A stretch of 64,000 bases of DNA from an uncultured Oscillospiraceae bacterium (GCA_934670025.1 CAKUOS010000005.1:1-64000); one strand, 5' to 3'. Shown: positions 1 to 8,383, numbered from the stretch's first letter. Notes: generated from the letters alone by a model not told the origin. Translations and numbers: made by a program.

Positions 1-666
1 GTTGAGGACTTCCACGGCGAGATGGACTTCAAGGTCGCCGGTACGACCGAAGGCGTCACCGCCATCCAGATGGACCTCAAGAACGACGGCCTGACGATGG
101 AGATCATCGCCGACGCGCTCGAGCGCTGCCGCAAGGCCCGTCTTGAGATCCTCAATGAGATCATGATCCCCTGCATCGCCAAGCCGCGCGACCACGTCTC
201 CGAGTTCGCGCCCAAGATGCTCACCATGAAGATCGACGTCGACAAGATCCGCGAGGTCATCGGCAAGGGCGGCTCCATGATCCAGAAAATCGTCGCCGAG
301 TCCGGCGCGCAGGTCGATATCGAGGATGACGGCACCATCCACATCGCTTCTCCGGACGCAGCCTCCTGCGACGCGGCGAAGAAGATGATCGACGATATCT
401 GCTTCGTGCCCGAGGTCGGCAAGCTGTACTACGGCAAGGTCGTCCGCATCCTGCCCATCGGCGCGTTCGTGGAACTCGCTCCGGGCAAGGACGGCATGAT
501 CCACATCTCCAAGCTCGAAAACCGCCGCGTGGAGAAGGTCGAGGACGTGCTGAACATCGGCGACATGACCTGGGTCAAGGTCACGGAGATCGATGAAAAG
601 GGCCGCGTCAACCTCTCCCGCAAGGACGCTCTGAAGGAGCTTGCCGCTGCTGCGGATAAGCACTGA
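1..666 (+). CDS. pnp: Polynucleotide phosphorylase, C-terminal part
   Basis: The open frame runs in from the left edge, so only the last 221 residues are visible. PNPase is a 3'-5' exoribonuclease and polymerase acting on mRNA in the cytoplasm. Seen: the end of the second RNase PH domain (MDFKVAGT, about residue 8 of this fragment), then a KH domain with the GxxG loop in IGKGGSMIQKI, then an S1 domain (GKLYYGKVVRILPIGAFVEL to VNLSRKDAL). The order RNase PH, KH, S1 is diagnostic. It ends at a TGA followed at once by a terminator hairpin, so it closes its operon. Nothing odd is seen in the visible part. Confidence 0.95.
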   Translation, partial: VEDFHGEMDFKVAGTTEGVTAIQMDLKNDGLTMEIIADALERCRKARLEILNEIMIPCIAKPRDHVSEFAPKMLTMKIDVDKIREVIGKGGSMIQKIVAESGAQVDIEDDGTIHIASPDAASCDAAKKMIDDICFVPEVGKLYYGKVVRILPIGAFVELAPGKDGMIHISKLENRRVEKVEDVLNIGDMTWVKVTEIDEKGRVNLSRKDALKELAAAADKH

Positions 667-687
667 TCAGGCCGCTCAAAATGCATC

Positions 688-723
688 AAAAACCCCGGGT
701 TCCGATCGGAACCCGGGGTTTTT
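688..723. terminator. Bidirectional terminator between pnp and spoVT
   Basis: An inverted repeat, ACCCCGGGTTCC / GGAACCCGGGGT, with a short loop is flanked by A-runs on the left and T-runs on the right. It can therefore end pnp on the + strand and spoVT on the - strand. Confidence 0.85.
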
Positions 724-736
724 GCATCCTGACGGC

Positions 737-1279
737 TCAGGACTCCATCTGGCGGCTGAGAAAACCGGCCACGGTCTGCACGAGCTTCTGCTCGCCCTCG
801 CCGAGCTCGGGCGCGCCGTCCTCCAGCAGGAGCATCACGCAGCCCATAAGATCGCCCTCGGCGACGATCGGCGCAGCCACGCCGATGTGATACCGGTCGG
901 CGGCGTCGGTCGGATGCAGCAGCAGATCTCCTGCCTGGTGGCGGTAGCCGCGGCGCAGCTCCATCAGCTGTTCCAGCTCCTGCGAGCAGCGCTTGTCGGC
1001 CAGCTCGCGCTTCGGCACGCCGTGGACGGCGATGATCGCGTCGCGGTCGCAGATAGCGGCGATGTGCCCGGTGTTTTTGCCGATCGACTCGCAGATCTGC
1101 CCGGCGAACTCGCCGAGATCGCCCATCGGGGAATACTTTTTAAAGATGACCTCGCCGTCCTTCTCCGTATAGATCTCCAACGGGTCGCCTTCGCGGATAC
1201 GCAGTGTGCGGCGGATCTCCTTGGGGATGACGATGCGGCCGAGGTCGTCGATGCGGCGCACGATGCCTGTAGCTTTCAT
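737..1279 (-). CDS. spoVT: Stage V sporulation protein T (AbrB-type regulator)
   Basis: A 180-residue transcription regulator expected in the developing forespore, where SpoVT tunes sigma-G genes. Residues 1-50 form an AbrB/SpoVT swapped-hairpin DNA-binding domain (ATGIVRRIDDLGRIVIPKEI, then RIREGDPLEIY); the rest is a GAF-like sensor domain, as in the Bacillus protein, and the length matches. The ATG at 1279 is chosen because GGAGG lies 8 nt upstream; an upstream TTG in the same frame has no better ribosome site. It is convergent with pnp and upstream there is a sigma-G-like promoter. Function is from family knowledge; I see nothing unusual. Confidence 0.92.
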   Translation of the reverse strand: MKATGIVRRIDDLGRIVIPKEIRRTLRIREGDPLEIYTEKDGEVIFKKYSPMGDLGEFAGQICESIGKNTGHIAAICDRDAIIAVHGVPKRELADKRCSQELEQLMELRRGYRHQAGDLLLHPTDAADRYHIGVAAPIVAEGDLMGCVMLLLEDGAPELGEGEQKLVQTVAGFLSRQMES

Positions 1280-1306
1280 AATTGGCCCCTCCAATGCAGT
1301 TTCGTT

Positions 1307-1335
1307 TTGTATGTGTGCTGGTTACAAAGCTATTG
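1307..1335 (-). promoter_or_regulatory. Possible sigma-G/F-type promoter of spoVT
   Basis: On the minus strand CAATA and CATACAA lie 17 bp apart, close to the forespore sigma pattern (GAATA-like, then CATnnTA). The start point would fall about 20 nt before the spoVT ATG. One mismatch in each box, so this is tentative. Confidence 0.4.
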
Positions 1336-1405
1336 TTTGCATACAAAGGAGAAATATGCGGCGCGCGCCGCGCAGCCGCAGCGGAGAAGCAAAATTTCGG
1401 ATTTT

Positions 1406-2125
1406 TCAGTTCATTTCCTCAATATAATACACGTAATCGAGTGATTTGAGCGCTTCGATGATCTCGCCGTGCTTTTTGTACTGCTTGAGCTCCGCGCTGT
1501 CGACGGTGAACGAAACCGTAAACACGCTGAGCCCCGAATTCAGGTACGCCGGGTTCGACTCGATATCGTCGATGCGGATACCGAGCGCGCGCACCGTCGA
1601 CACAAAATCGGGCAGATCGAGCTTGTTTTTCAGCTCCAGATGCACCTCAAAGTGGTTCGACCGGTCTTTCAGATGCGTCTCGAGTGCCGGCAGGCCCGAC
1701 ATACACGCCAGCAGCGCAAAAAACAGCACCAGCGCCAGCGTATAAAGGCCCGCGCCGAGCGCCAGTCCGACCACCGCGCAGCACCACAGACCGACGGACG
1801 TCGTCAGACCCTTGATCTGGTTTTTCGAGCTGAACAGGATGGAATTTCCGCTGATCGTGGCCGAGCCGACGATGGCCGCGGCCGACAAAAGCGGCACCGT
1901 CACCGGCAGCGCCTGCATCAGAAACTGATCGACGAGCATCACGCCCGTCCCGGCCAGACTTACGAGAATGAACGTGCGAAGACCGGCCGAGTGCCGCTTG
2001 CTCGAACGTTCGCAGCCGATGATGGCCGCCAGCAGCATACTCAGCGCCAGCCGCAGGAAAATCGAGCCCGGCGTCAGCTCCGCGCTCCACGCGCCGAGCA
2101 GCGCCGCGATCCAGTCTGTTTTCAT
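1406..2125 (-). CDS. MgtC/SapB family membrane protein
   Basis: A 239-residue protein of the MgtC/SapB family. The N-terminal half has about four or five hydrophobic segments with the family signature around IGCERSSKRHSAGLRT and GLTTSVGLWCCAVVGLALG; the C-terminal 90 residues are a soluble ACT-like regulatory domain. MgtC proteins are linked to growth at low Mg2+ and to modulation of membrane ATPases; the precise role is unknown in most species. It starts 6 bp after the cation antiporter stop codon and its ribosome site (AGGAGG) overlaps that stop, so the two are co-transcribed and probably translationally coupled, suggesting a shared role in ion homeostasis. Confidence 0.88.
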   Translation of the reverse strand: MKTDWIAALLGAWSAELTPGSIFLRLALSMLLAAIIGCERSSKRHSAGLRTFILVSLAGTGVMLVDQFLMQALPVTVPLLSAAAIVGSATISGNSILFSSKNQIKGLTTSVGLWCCAVVGLALGAGLYTLALVLFFALLACMSGLPALETHLKDRSNHFEVHLELKNKLDLPDFVSTVRALGIRIDDIESNPAYLNSGLSVFTVSFTVDSAELKQYKKHGEIIEALKSLDYVYYIEEMN

Positions 2126-2131
2126 GGATGA

Positions 2132-3580
2132 TTACCTCCTCAGATAGAAATACCGCCGCTGGGCCTGCGTCTGCGCCAGCTGCTCCTCGGCCGCCTCGGT
2201 AAAGGCGGCTTCTTCCTCCGACATATCGCTTTCGAGCACCGGCAGCTCCTGCTGGATCTTCTGGATCCGCTCGATGAGCAGCTGCACGTCGGTCTTCTTT
2301 TCGCCGGTTTCGGTCAGCTCCTCGACGACGGCGACGTCCTCGAGCTTTGTCGAATACGATTTCGATAAGTACAGCGCCAGCTTTGCGCAGCCGGGGCCGA
2401 TCAGCTCATACAGCACGCTCGAGGCGAGGATGATCGTCTGCAAGTCGCTGCCCATCGCGCCGCCGAGCGTCCTTGCGCCGAGCGCCGCGAGGCCGATGGC
2501 CACGCCCGCCTGCGGGATGAGCGCGAGGCCCAGGTAATCGCGCACGAGCCGGTTTTTCTTCACGGCCTGACAGCCGAGCCACGCGCCCGCGTATTTGCCC
2601 AGGATGCGCACGAGGAAATAGCTCACGCCGATCACCAGCAGCGGCACGCCGTTCAGCGCGCCTTCGGCCGACACCAGCGCGTCGAGCCGGAACGACATAC
2701 CCGAGCGCACGAAAAACAGCAGCAGGATCGGCGGGCTGAAGTAGTTGAGCTGTTTGAAGAGCTTGTCGTCTTCCGCGATGTTCGTATACACCGTGCCCAT
2801 CATCATGCACCCGAGCAGCGGTGACACATCCAACAGTGCGCACGCGCCGCAGAACGCGAACAGCAGCGCGATGGAAATGATGAGCTTGTTGTCGGTCGAG
2901 CGCTTTTTGGGCATCAGCAGCTTCATGAAAAGCCCGAACAGACTCCCCAGCAGCAGAACCAGCAGATTGAGAACGATGGGCTTCCCCAGCGTCGCAAACG
3001 AGACGCCGCCTGCGCCCTGCATCGAGGCCAGCGCGACGGAGATCGCCACGGAGTACAGGACCAATCCCACCACGTCGTCCAGCGCCACGACCTGCAAAAG
3101 CGTGTCGACGAAATCGCCCTTTGCGCCGGTCTGGCGGATGGTCATCATTGTGGAGGCCGGGGCCGTGGCCGAGGCGAGCGCCGCCAGCACGATCGAAAAC
3201 GCCAGCTCCAGCCCGAGGATAAAATAGGTCAGCACGAAGATGAACACCGAGGCCAGTACGGCCTCGCAGATCGTGATCCATACGACGGCAAGGCCGTTCT
3301 TTTTCAGCACATCGAGCTTGAAAAACTCGCCGGTCGAAAACGCGATGAACGCCAGCGCGATATCGGAAAGAAAATCCGTGCCGTCAATGATCCGCTGCGG
3401 CACGAGATTCAGAACATATGGGCCGATGAGAATCCCGGCCAGAATGTAGGCCGTGACGTTCGGCAGGCGCAGCGGCTTCGTCACGCGCGTGAGTAAAAAG
3501 CCCGAAAACAGCATGAGCGCCACCGAAATGATGACCGACGCGACGGGCTGCAATTGAGCGATGGCCGCGGCAAGACGCAT
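2132..3580 (-). CDS. Cation:proton antiporter (CPA2, Kef/NapA-like)
   Basis: A 482-residue integral membrane protein with about twelve hydrophobic segments, resembling CPA2 monovalent cation/proton antiporters: early LPNVTAYILAGILIGP motif, a conserved region LASATAPASTMMTIRQTGA in the transport core, and a charged cytoplasmic tail of about 70 residues rich in Glu and Gln. No RCK/TrkA-N nucleotide-binding domain is attached. The frame stays open for over 100 codons upstream, but the ATG at 3580 has GGAGG 8 nt before it and starts the hydrophobic region, so I chose it. It forms an operon with the MgtC-like gene. Ion specificity (Na+ or K+) cannot be read from sequence. Confidence 0.88.
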   Translation of the reverse strand: MRLAAAIAQLQPVASVIISVALMLFSGFLLTRVTKPLRLPNVTAYILAGILIGPYVLNLVPQRIIDGTDFLSDIALAFIAFSTGEFFKLDVLKKNGLAVVWITICEAVLASVFIFVLTYFILGLELAFSIVLAALASATAPASTMMTIRQTGAKGDFVDTLLQVVALDDVVGLVLYSVAISVALASMQGAGGVSFATLGKPIVLNLLVLLLGSLFGLFMKLLMPKKRSTDNKLIISIALLFAFCGACALLDVSPLLGCMMMGTVYTNIAEDDKLFKQLNYFSPPILLLFFVRSGMSFRLDALVSAEGALNGVPLLVIGVSYFLVRILGKYAGAWLGCQAVKKNRLVRDYLGLALIPQAGVAIGLAALGARTLGGAMGSDLQTIILASSVLYELIGPGCAKLALYLSKSYSTKLEDVAVVEELTETGEKKTDVQLLIERIQKIQQELPVLESDMSEEEAAFTEAAEEQLAQTQAQRRYFYLRR

Positions 3581-3621
3581 ACGCGCACCTCCTCTCCGGG
3601 GATTTAACATAGATTTTACAT

Positions 3622-3650
3622 AGTGTAGCACATTTCCGCCGCGCCTGCAA
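3622..3650 (-). promoter_or_regulatory. Sigma-A promoter of the antiporter/mgtC operon
   Basis: Minus strand TTGCAG, 17-bp spacer, TACACT, followed about 35 nt later by the antiporter ATG. Confidence 0.6.
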
Positions 3651-3692
3651 GCGCAATTACACGAATGTTTTGCAGCACTTCCGGAAAAAGGC

Positions 3693-3721
3693 TTGCATTC
3701 CGCGCCCGGAACCGATAAGAT
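3693..3721 (+). promoter_or_regulatory. Sigma-A promoter of the nucleotidyltransferase gene
   Basis: TTGCAT, 17-bp spacer, TAAGAT; the next gene's AAGGAGG and ATG follow within 30 nt. Confidence 0.55.
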
Positions 3722-3749
3722 GGAACCAGAAAGGTAAGGAGGCGTTTGT

Positions 3750-4667
3750 ATGCAACACCGATCCCCGGCGCTCGTCATCATGGCCGCCGGTATGGGCAGC
3801 CGCTTCGGCGGGCTCAAGCAGATGGAGCCTGTCGACGCAGAGGGCCACAGCATCATCGATTTTTCCATGTACGACGCCCGCCGGGCGGGCTTCCGCGACG
3901 TCGTATTCATCATCAAGCGCGAGCATGACGCGCTCTTCCGCGAACGCATCGGCGCGCGCATGGAGCGCTATTTCCACGTGGATTACGTCTATCAGGAGCT
4001 GGACGCGATCCCGGCTGGCTGCGCAGTTCCGCCCGGGCGCGTCAAGCCCTGGGGCACGGCGCACGCCGTCGCGTGCTGCAAGGATGTGCTGCGCGGGCCG
4101 TTCGCCGTCATCAACTCCGACGATTTCTACGGCAAGGCGGCCTATGCTGCGATCTATGATTTCCTTGCCGCCAACGAGGACGAGCATCGGTACGCCATGG
4201 TCGGCTACCGTCTGCGCAATACGCTCACGGACTTCGGCTCCGTCGCGCGCGGCGTGTGCCGGGTCAAAGATGGGATGCTCGTCGACGTGACCGAGCGCAC
4301 GAAGATCTTCCGCCGCGGCGCGGACGCCGCCTTCACCGAGGACGGCGAGCACTTCACCGATCTTTCGGGCGACGAAGTCGTCTCCATGAACCTCTGGGGC
4401 TTCCCGTGCCGCTTTGCGCAGGAGCTGTGGGAAGCGCTGCCTGCATTTTTCCGCACGGACGTCGCGGCGAACCCCGTCAAGGCGGAATTTTACCTGCCCT
4501 CGGCCGTCAGTGCGCAGCTCCATACGGGCGGCGCGCGCGTGCGCGTCCTGCCGTGCGAAGAACGCTGGCACGGCGTGACCTACCGCGAGGATATGCCCTC
4601 CGTGCAGGCGTCCATCGCCGCCATGAAGGCCGCCGGGGTCTATGAAGAGCGCCTCTGGCCCGAATAA
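3750..4667 (+). CDS. Sugar nucleotidyltransferase (NTP_transferase family)
   Basis: A 305-residue protein of the nucleotidyltransferase superfamily. Residues 7-24 carry the nucleotide-binding signature VIMAAGMGSRFGGLKQM; the metal-binding Asp pair appears as INSDDFYGK near residue 115. Such enzymes couple sugar-1-phosphates to NTPs. The substrate cannot be assigned: it is not a full match to GalU or RmlA in the part I can recognise, and there are no wall or capsule genes next to it. The ATG at 3750 has AAGGAGG 7 nt upstream. It appears monocistronic, between its own promoter and a terminator shared with convergent galM. Confidence 0.8.
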   Translation: MQHRSPALVIMAAGMGSRFGGLKQMEPVDAEGHSIIDFSMYDARRAGFRDVVFIIKREHDALFRERIGARMERYFHVDYVYQELDAIPAGCAVPPGRVKPWGTAHAVACCKDVLRGPFAVINSDDFYGKAAYAAIYDFLAANEDEHRYAMVGYRLRNTLTDFGSVARGVCRVKDGMLVDVTERTKIFRRGADAAFTEDGEHFTDLSGDEVVSMNLWGFPCRFAQELWEALPAFFRTDVAANPVKAEFYLPSAVSAQLHTGGARVRVLPCEERWHGVTYREDMPSVQASIAAMKAAGVYEERLWPE

Positions 4668-4671
4668 GCAC

Positions 4672-4717
4672 AAAAAACCGGTACGGTTCCGTCGAACCGT
4701 ACCGGATGTTTTTTTGC
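4672..4717. terminator. Bidirectional terminator
   Basis: Inverted repeat CCGGTACGGTT / AACCGTACCGG with A-run before and a run of seven T after; serves the nucleotidyltransferase (+) and galM (-). Confidence 0.88.
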
Positions 4718-4722
4718 GCGTC

Positions 4723-5751
4723 TTACTCCGCGCGGAAGCGGTAGACCGTCGTCTCGTGCAGCCGCTCGCCTTCGCGCAGCACCGGGCTCGGGAATGCGGG
4801 CTGGTTGATCGCGTCGGGGTAGTGCTGCGTTTCGAGACAGAAGCCGCTGTAGGCCGCATACTGCGCGCCCGCCTTGCCGGCGCGCGGCGAGATGAAGTTG
4901 CCCGTGTAGAGCTGCACGCCCTCCATCGTTGTCTCAACCTGCATGACGATGCCGCTCCGGTCGCCCTTCGCCGCGGCGACGCAGCGCAGACCGGCGCCGT
5001 TCAGGCAGAAATTCGTGTCATAGCCGCGGAAGGGGACGAGCATCGCGTCCGCGATGTCGCGGCCGATCGGCTTCGCCGCACGGAAGTCCATGCACGTGCC
5101 GCCCACCGGCAGAATTTCGCCCGTCGGCAGCGTCCGTGCATTCGCGGGCGTGAATGCGTCCGCATCCAGCCGCAGCGAGTGCCCCAGCACGTCGCCGCAG
5201 CCCTGTCCGTTGAGATTAAAATAGGAATGATTCGTAAAATTGGCGACCGTGTCGCGGCTTGCCGCCGCGCGGTAGTCGATCCGCAGTCCGTTTTCGTCGT
5301 CCAGCGTATACGTCACGGCGATGTCCATCCGTCCGGGATAGCCTTCCTCGCCGTCGGCGAGTACCGTCTCAAACGTGACGCTCCGGTCGTTTTCGCAGCG
5401 GAAGCTCCACAGCTTCTTATCCAGCCCGCACAGGCCGCCGTGGAGCTGATTTTCGCCCTCGTTGGCCGTCAGGCGGTACTGCACGCCGTTCAGGCGGAAC
5501 GACGCGCCCGCGATGCGGTTGCCGTTTCGGCCGATGCACGCTCCAAGATACCCGTCGTGCGCCTCATATTCCTCTGCCGTCTCATAGCCCAGCAGTACGT
5601 CGACCGGCGCGCCGCTGCGATCCGGGACGACAATGGACTGGATCGTCGCGCCGTAGGATAAAAGCGTCACGCGCATATGGTTTCCGTTTTCCAGTGTGAT
5701 CGCCGTGACCGCGCCTTTTGAGCACAGCCCGGCATTTTTGATCGTCAGCAT
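4723..5751 (-). CDS. galM: Aldose 1-epimerase (galactose mutarotase)
   Basis: A 342-residue cytoplasmic enzyme interconverting alpha and beta anomers of galactose or glucose. Motifs fit the family: IGRNGNRI near residue 75, the catalytic His region TNHSYFNLNG, and the catalytic Glu region in SGFCLETQHYPDAINQP near the C-terminus. The frame is open far upstream, but the ATG at 5751 has AAGGA 9 nt before it and gives the standard length. Its minus-strand promoter (TTTACA, 17 bp, TATACT) lies 35-60 nt upstream. No galKTE genes are adjacent, so it probably serves general sugar use. Confidence 0.92.
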   Translation of the reverse strand: MLTIKNAGLCSKGAVTAITLENGNHMRVTLLSYGATIQSIVVPDRSGAPVDVLLGYETAEEYEAHDGYLGACIGRNGNRIAGASFRLNGVQYRLTANEGENQLHGGLCGLDKKLWSFRCENDRSVTFETVLADGEEGYPGRMDIAVTYTLDDENGLRIDYRAAASRDTVANFTNHSYFNLNGQGCGDVLGHSLRLDADAFTPANARTLPTGEILPVGGTCMDFRAAKPIGRDIADAMLVPFRGYDTNFCLNGAGLRCVAAAKGDRSGIVMQVETTMEGVQLYTGNFISPRAGKAGAQYAAYSGFCLETQHYPDAINQPAFPSPVLREGERLHETTVYRFRAE

Positions 5752-5784
5752 GGCAGACGTCCTTTCTGTGCGTTGTTTTCTAAC

Positions 5785-5813
5785 AGTATAGTTTGCGCGC
5801 GGGCGCTTGTAAA
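5785..5813 (-). promoter_or_regulatory. Sigma-A promoter of galM
   Basis: Minus strand TTTACA, 17-bp spacer, TATACT, about 30 nt upstream of the galM start codon. Confidence 0.6.
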
Positions 5814-5840
5814 GCCCGTGCGTCAAATTTTTCGCCGTGC

Positions 5841-5869
5841 TTGACAGCGGCGCGGTTGTGTTGTATAAT
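5841..5869 (+). promoter_or_regulatory. Consensus sigma-A promoter of the XRE/GNAT operon
   Basis: A perfect TTGACA, 17-bp spacer, TATAAT. It implies a 5' leader of about 140 nt before the next start codon. Confidence 0.8.
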
Positions 5870-5875
5870 TTCGCG

Positions 5876-6016
5876 TGTTGCGCATCTGTAGATGCAGAAA
5901 AATTCGCAAAAATGGCCCGATGCAACCGCCGGTTGACAGATTTTCCGGTCTGCTCGCTTCCGTGCAACCGCAAAAACAGGTAAACTTGGGCCATCAAACG
6001 AAAAGGAGAAGCAACC
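5876..6016 (+). ncRNA. Structured 5' leader of unknown class
   Basis: The leader can fold into GCATC/GATGC (5882-5895), a long-range TGGCCC (5913-5918)/GGGCCA (5988-5993) stem, and an inner CGGTTG (5930-5935) that can pair with either of two CAACCG copies (5923-5928 or 5965-5970). A third GCAACC sits between the ribosome site and the ATG (6011-6016). Mutually exclusive pairing is typical of a switch or attenuator, but no known riboswitch class fits; see findings. Confidence 0.4.
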
Positions 6017-7009
6017 ATGATCTTTGCAGACAAACTCATCAGCCTGCGCAAAAAGGCCGGCTGGTCACAGGAGGAGCTGGCGCAGCAGCTGAACGTCACG
6101 CGCCAGTCCGTATCAAAGTGGGAGGGCGCGCAGTCCGTGCCCGATCTCGACAAGATCGTCCAGATGAGCCGCCTGTTCGGCGTCACGACGGATTACTTAT
6201 TGAAAGACGAGCTTGAGGAGCGCGAGGACGCTGCGCCCGAGCCTGCCGCGCCGCAGCTGCGCCGCGTGAATCTGGAAGAGGCTTCGCGCTATCTCTCGCT
6301 GCGCCGGGCCGCCGCGCCGAAGCTCGCGCTGGCAACGTTTTTGTGCGTCGTTTCACCCATTCTGCTGATCTTCCTCAGCGGCCTGAGCGAATACACCGCC
6401 CGCGTGACCGAGCAGGCCGCGGCCGGCGTCGGATTGTGTACGCTCATCGTGCTGGTGGCCGCCGCGGTGGCGATCTTTTTGACGTGCGGCGCGCGTGTCA
6501 GGGAATTCGACTTCCTCGAGCGCGAACCCTTTGAAACGGAATACGGCGTGACGGGCATGGTGCGCCAGCGCCAGCAGGAATTTGCGCCCACGGCCAACCG
6601 CCTGAACCTCGCCGGCACGCTTCTTTGCATCCTGTCCGTCCTGCCGCTGTTTGTGTCGATGTGCTTTTCGATGGCGGATCTGGCCTGCATCTGCGCGGTG
6701 TGCCTGCTGCTTCTGCTCGTGGGCTTCGGCTGCATCGCCTTCGTCTATGCCGGCACGTATACCGGCGCGATGCAGAAGCTCCTCGAGGAGGGCGATTATA
6801 CCCGCTGCGGCAAGGCCCGCAGCCGCCTGACCGGCACGATCAGCGTCTGCTACTGGCTCGTCGTCACGGCCGTCTTCATGCTTTACACCTTCGGCCCGCG
6901 CGGCAACGGCCAGCCGCGATACAGCTGGATCATCTGGGCCGTCGGCGGCGTTTTGTACGCGGCGCTGATGGCCGCGCTGAAGCTCATCTGGAGCAGAAAG
7001 GAATCATAA
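6017..7009 (+). CDS. XRE-family regulator with C-terminal membrane domain
   Basis: A 330-residue protein. Residues 5-60 are an HTH_XRE domain (LRKKAGWSQEELAQQLNVTR, then SVSKWE), followed by an acidic, Pro-rich linker. Four or five hydrophobic segments follow, starting near residue 100 and ending near 325. This architecture, a DNA-binding domain tethered to the membrane, is common in Clostridia but its signals are rarely known. The ATG follows AAAGGAG by 8 nt. The GNAT gene starts 1 nt after its stop codon, so they form an operon behind one strong promoter and a structured leader. Likely a membrane-stress or envelope regulator; that is a guess. Confidence 0.85.
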   Translation: MIFADKLISLRKKAGWSQEELAQQLNVTRQSVSKWEGAQSVPDLDKIVQMSRLFGVTTDYLLKDELEEREDAAPEPAAPQLRRVNLEEASRYLSLRRAAAPKLALATFLCVVSPILLIFLSGLSEYTARVTEQAAAGVGLCTLIVLVAAAVAIFLTCGARVREFDFLEREPFETEYGVTGMVRQRQQEFAPTANRLNLAGTLLCILSVLPLFVSMCFSMADLACICAVCLLLLLVGFGCIAFVYAGTYTGAMQKLLEEGDYTRCGKARSRLTGTISVCYWLVVTAVFMLYTFGPRGNGQPRYSWIIWAVGGVLYAALMAALKLIWSRKES

Positions 7010-7010
7010 C

Positions 7011-7481
7011 GTGAAAACAACGGAACTCAAAACGCCGCGGCTGCTGCTGCGTCCTCTGACCGACGACGCGCTCGCGGCGCTGATGGCGTCCGTGCAGCCG
7101 CGCGATGCGGAGCTTGCCGCGGCTTACGGCGATATGCTGCGCGGCAGCCGGGCGCATCCCGAGGCGCGGATCTGGTATACCGCGTGGGGCGTCTGGCTGC
7201 ACGGAAACACGCAGATGATCGGCGATCTGTGCTTCAAGGGGCCGTCTGAACACCCGGAGATCGGCTACGGCTTCCTCGATGCATATCAGAACCGCGGCTA
7301 CGCGACCGAGGCTGCGGACGCGCTGTGCGCATGGGCGCTCGCGCAGCCGGACGTCACGGCCGTCGAGGCCGAGACGGACCCGGGCAACACCGCGTCGCAG
7401 CGCGTGCTGCAAAAGCTCGGCTTTGTTCCGACCGGCGAAACGGGCGAAGAGGGCCCGCGCTTCATCCTCAGAAAAATCTGA
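7011..7481 (+). CDS. GNAT family N-acetyltransferase
   Basis: A 156-residue GNAT protein of the ribosomal-protein-acetyltransferase-like group: TPRLLLRPLTDDAL at the start (beta-1 region), the acetyl-CoA-binding segment YQNRGYATEAADALCAWAL at about residues 90-110, and the ending SQRVLQKLGFVPTGE. Such proteins transfer acetyl from acetyl-CoA to an amine; the acceptor is unknown. It uses a GTG start at 7011, one base after the upstream stop, with AAGGA about 10 nt before it inside the preceding gene. It is co-transcribed with the XRE membrane regulator. Confidence 0.85.
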   Translation: MKTTELKTPRLLLRPLTDDALAALMASVQPRDAELAAAYGDMLRGSRAHPEARIWYTAWGVWLHGNTQMIGDLCFKGPSEHPEIGYGFLDAYQNRGYATEAADALCAWALAQPDVTAVEAETDPGNTASQRVLQKLGFVPTGETGEEGPRFILRKI

Positions 7482-7489
7482 AAAACCTC

Positions 7490-7520
7490 TTGACTCTCTC
7501 ATCGTGTCAGGCAGTATGCT
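7490..7520 (+). promoter_or_regulatory. MerR-type promoter with 19-bp spacer
   Basis: TTGACT and TATGCT are separated by 19 bp, the long spacer typical of promoters that MerR-family activators untwist. It lies directly before a MerR-family gene, so autoregulation is likely. The dyad (CTCTC at 7494-7500, GAGAG at 7525-7529) is not well centred on the spacer. Confidence 0.45.
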
Positions 7521-7559
7521 GTACGAGAGCTCAGAACTTATCAGCACGGAGGTACCGCA

Positions 7560-8375
7560 ATGCTGAAAATCGGTTTATTTTCAAAACTGTCCAGAGTCAG
7601 TATCCGTATGCTGCGCTACTACGATGAGATCGGCCTTCTGCGCCCGGCGTTCATCGACCCGGACTCGGATTACCGCTACTACCGCGAAGACCAGCTGCAA
7701 ACGATCGGCTTCATCGTGTCCCTGCGGGACATGGGCTTTTCGCTTGCCGACGTTGGCCGTATGGCGGAGCTTTCGCACGACGCGCAGGCGCTTGCGCCGT
7801 TTTTTGAAAAGCGGCGGCGGGAACTTGCGGCCGAGGCGGAAAAAACCGCGCGGCAGCTGCTGCTTCTGGACGCAGCCGAACACCGGCTGGGAAAGGAAGA
7901 CATCATGCAATACAATGTGACCATCAAGACTATCCCCGAGCGCTACGCCGCCTGTGTCCACACGATCATCCCGCGCTATCAGGACGAGGGCCTCGTCTGG
8001 AAGACGCTCTGCGAGGAGACGGACGCCATGCATCTCGTCCCGGACGACCCGTGCTACACGGCCGTGACGTTCCTTGACGGGGAATATAAGGAGCGCGACG
8101 TCGAGATCGAGGCGTGGAAGACCGTCAAGGGCAGCTATCCCGACACGACGCACGTGAAATTCAAGACGCTCCCGGCCGTGACCGCCGCCAGCTGCATCTA
8201 CCGCGGCCCGTATGACGGCATCGGCGAGGCGTATGCGGCGCTGGCCGCGTGGATCGGAGCCAACGGCTATGAATACGACGGCCCGATGTTCAATCTCTAC
8301 CACGTCAGCCCGCACGAGACGCAGGATCCCGCGGAATTCGTCACCGAGGTCTGCTATCCGGTGCGCAAAAAGTGA
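7560..8375 (+). CDS. MerR-family regulator with GyrI-like effector domain
   Basis: A 271-residue regulator. Residues 1-70 are a MerR winged helix (FSKLSRVSIRMLRYYDEIGL, then DYRYYREDQLQTI), residues 75-110 the dimerising coiled coil, and residues 120-268 a GyrI-like/BacA ligand-binding domain (VTIKTIPERYAACVHTIIP to EFVTEVCYPV). The layout is that of BmrR/BltR-type sensors of lipophilic or cationic compounds. No efflux gene is adjacent; the target may be elsewhere. The ATG has GGAGG about 8 nt upstream (GGAGGTACCGCA). The ligand is unknown. Confidence 0.87.
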   Translation: MLKIGLFSKLSRVSIRMLRYYDEIGLLRPAFIDPDSDYRYYREDQLQTIGFIVSLRDMGFSLADVGRMAELSHDAQALAPFFEKRRRELAAEAEKTARQLLLLDAAEHRLGKEDIMQYNVTIKTIPERYAACVHTIIPRYQDEGLVWKTLCEETDAMHLVPDDPCYTAVTFLDGEYKERDVEIEAWKTVKGSYPDTTHVKFKTLPAVTAASCIYRGPYDGIGEAYAALAAWIGANGYEYDGPMFNLYHVSPHETQDPAEFVTEVCYPVRKK

Positions 8376-8383
8376 TCTGCACG

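Noticed and set aside
2132..3961. A longer start for the antiporter gene
   Set aside because: The upstream part crosses the promoter and the divergent gene and is hydrophilic; the ATG at 3580 has a strong ribosome site.
5911..5995. SAM-I riboswitch, from TGGCCCGATG
   Set aside because: Only this segment is similar; the P1 and P3/P4 core and the conserved GGTGC-AATTCC region are missing, and the downstream gene is unrelated to methionine.
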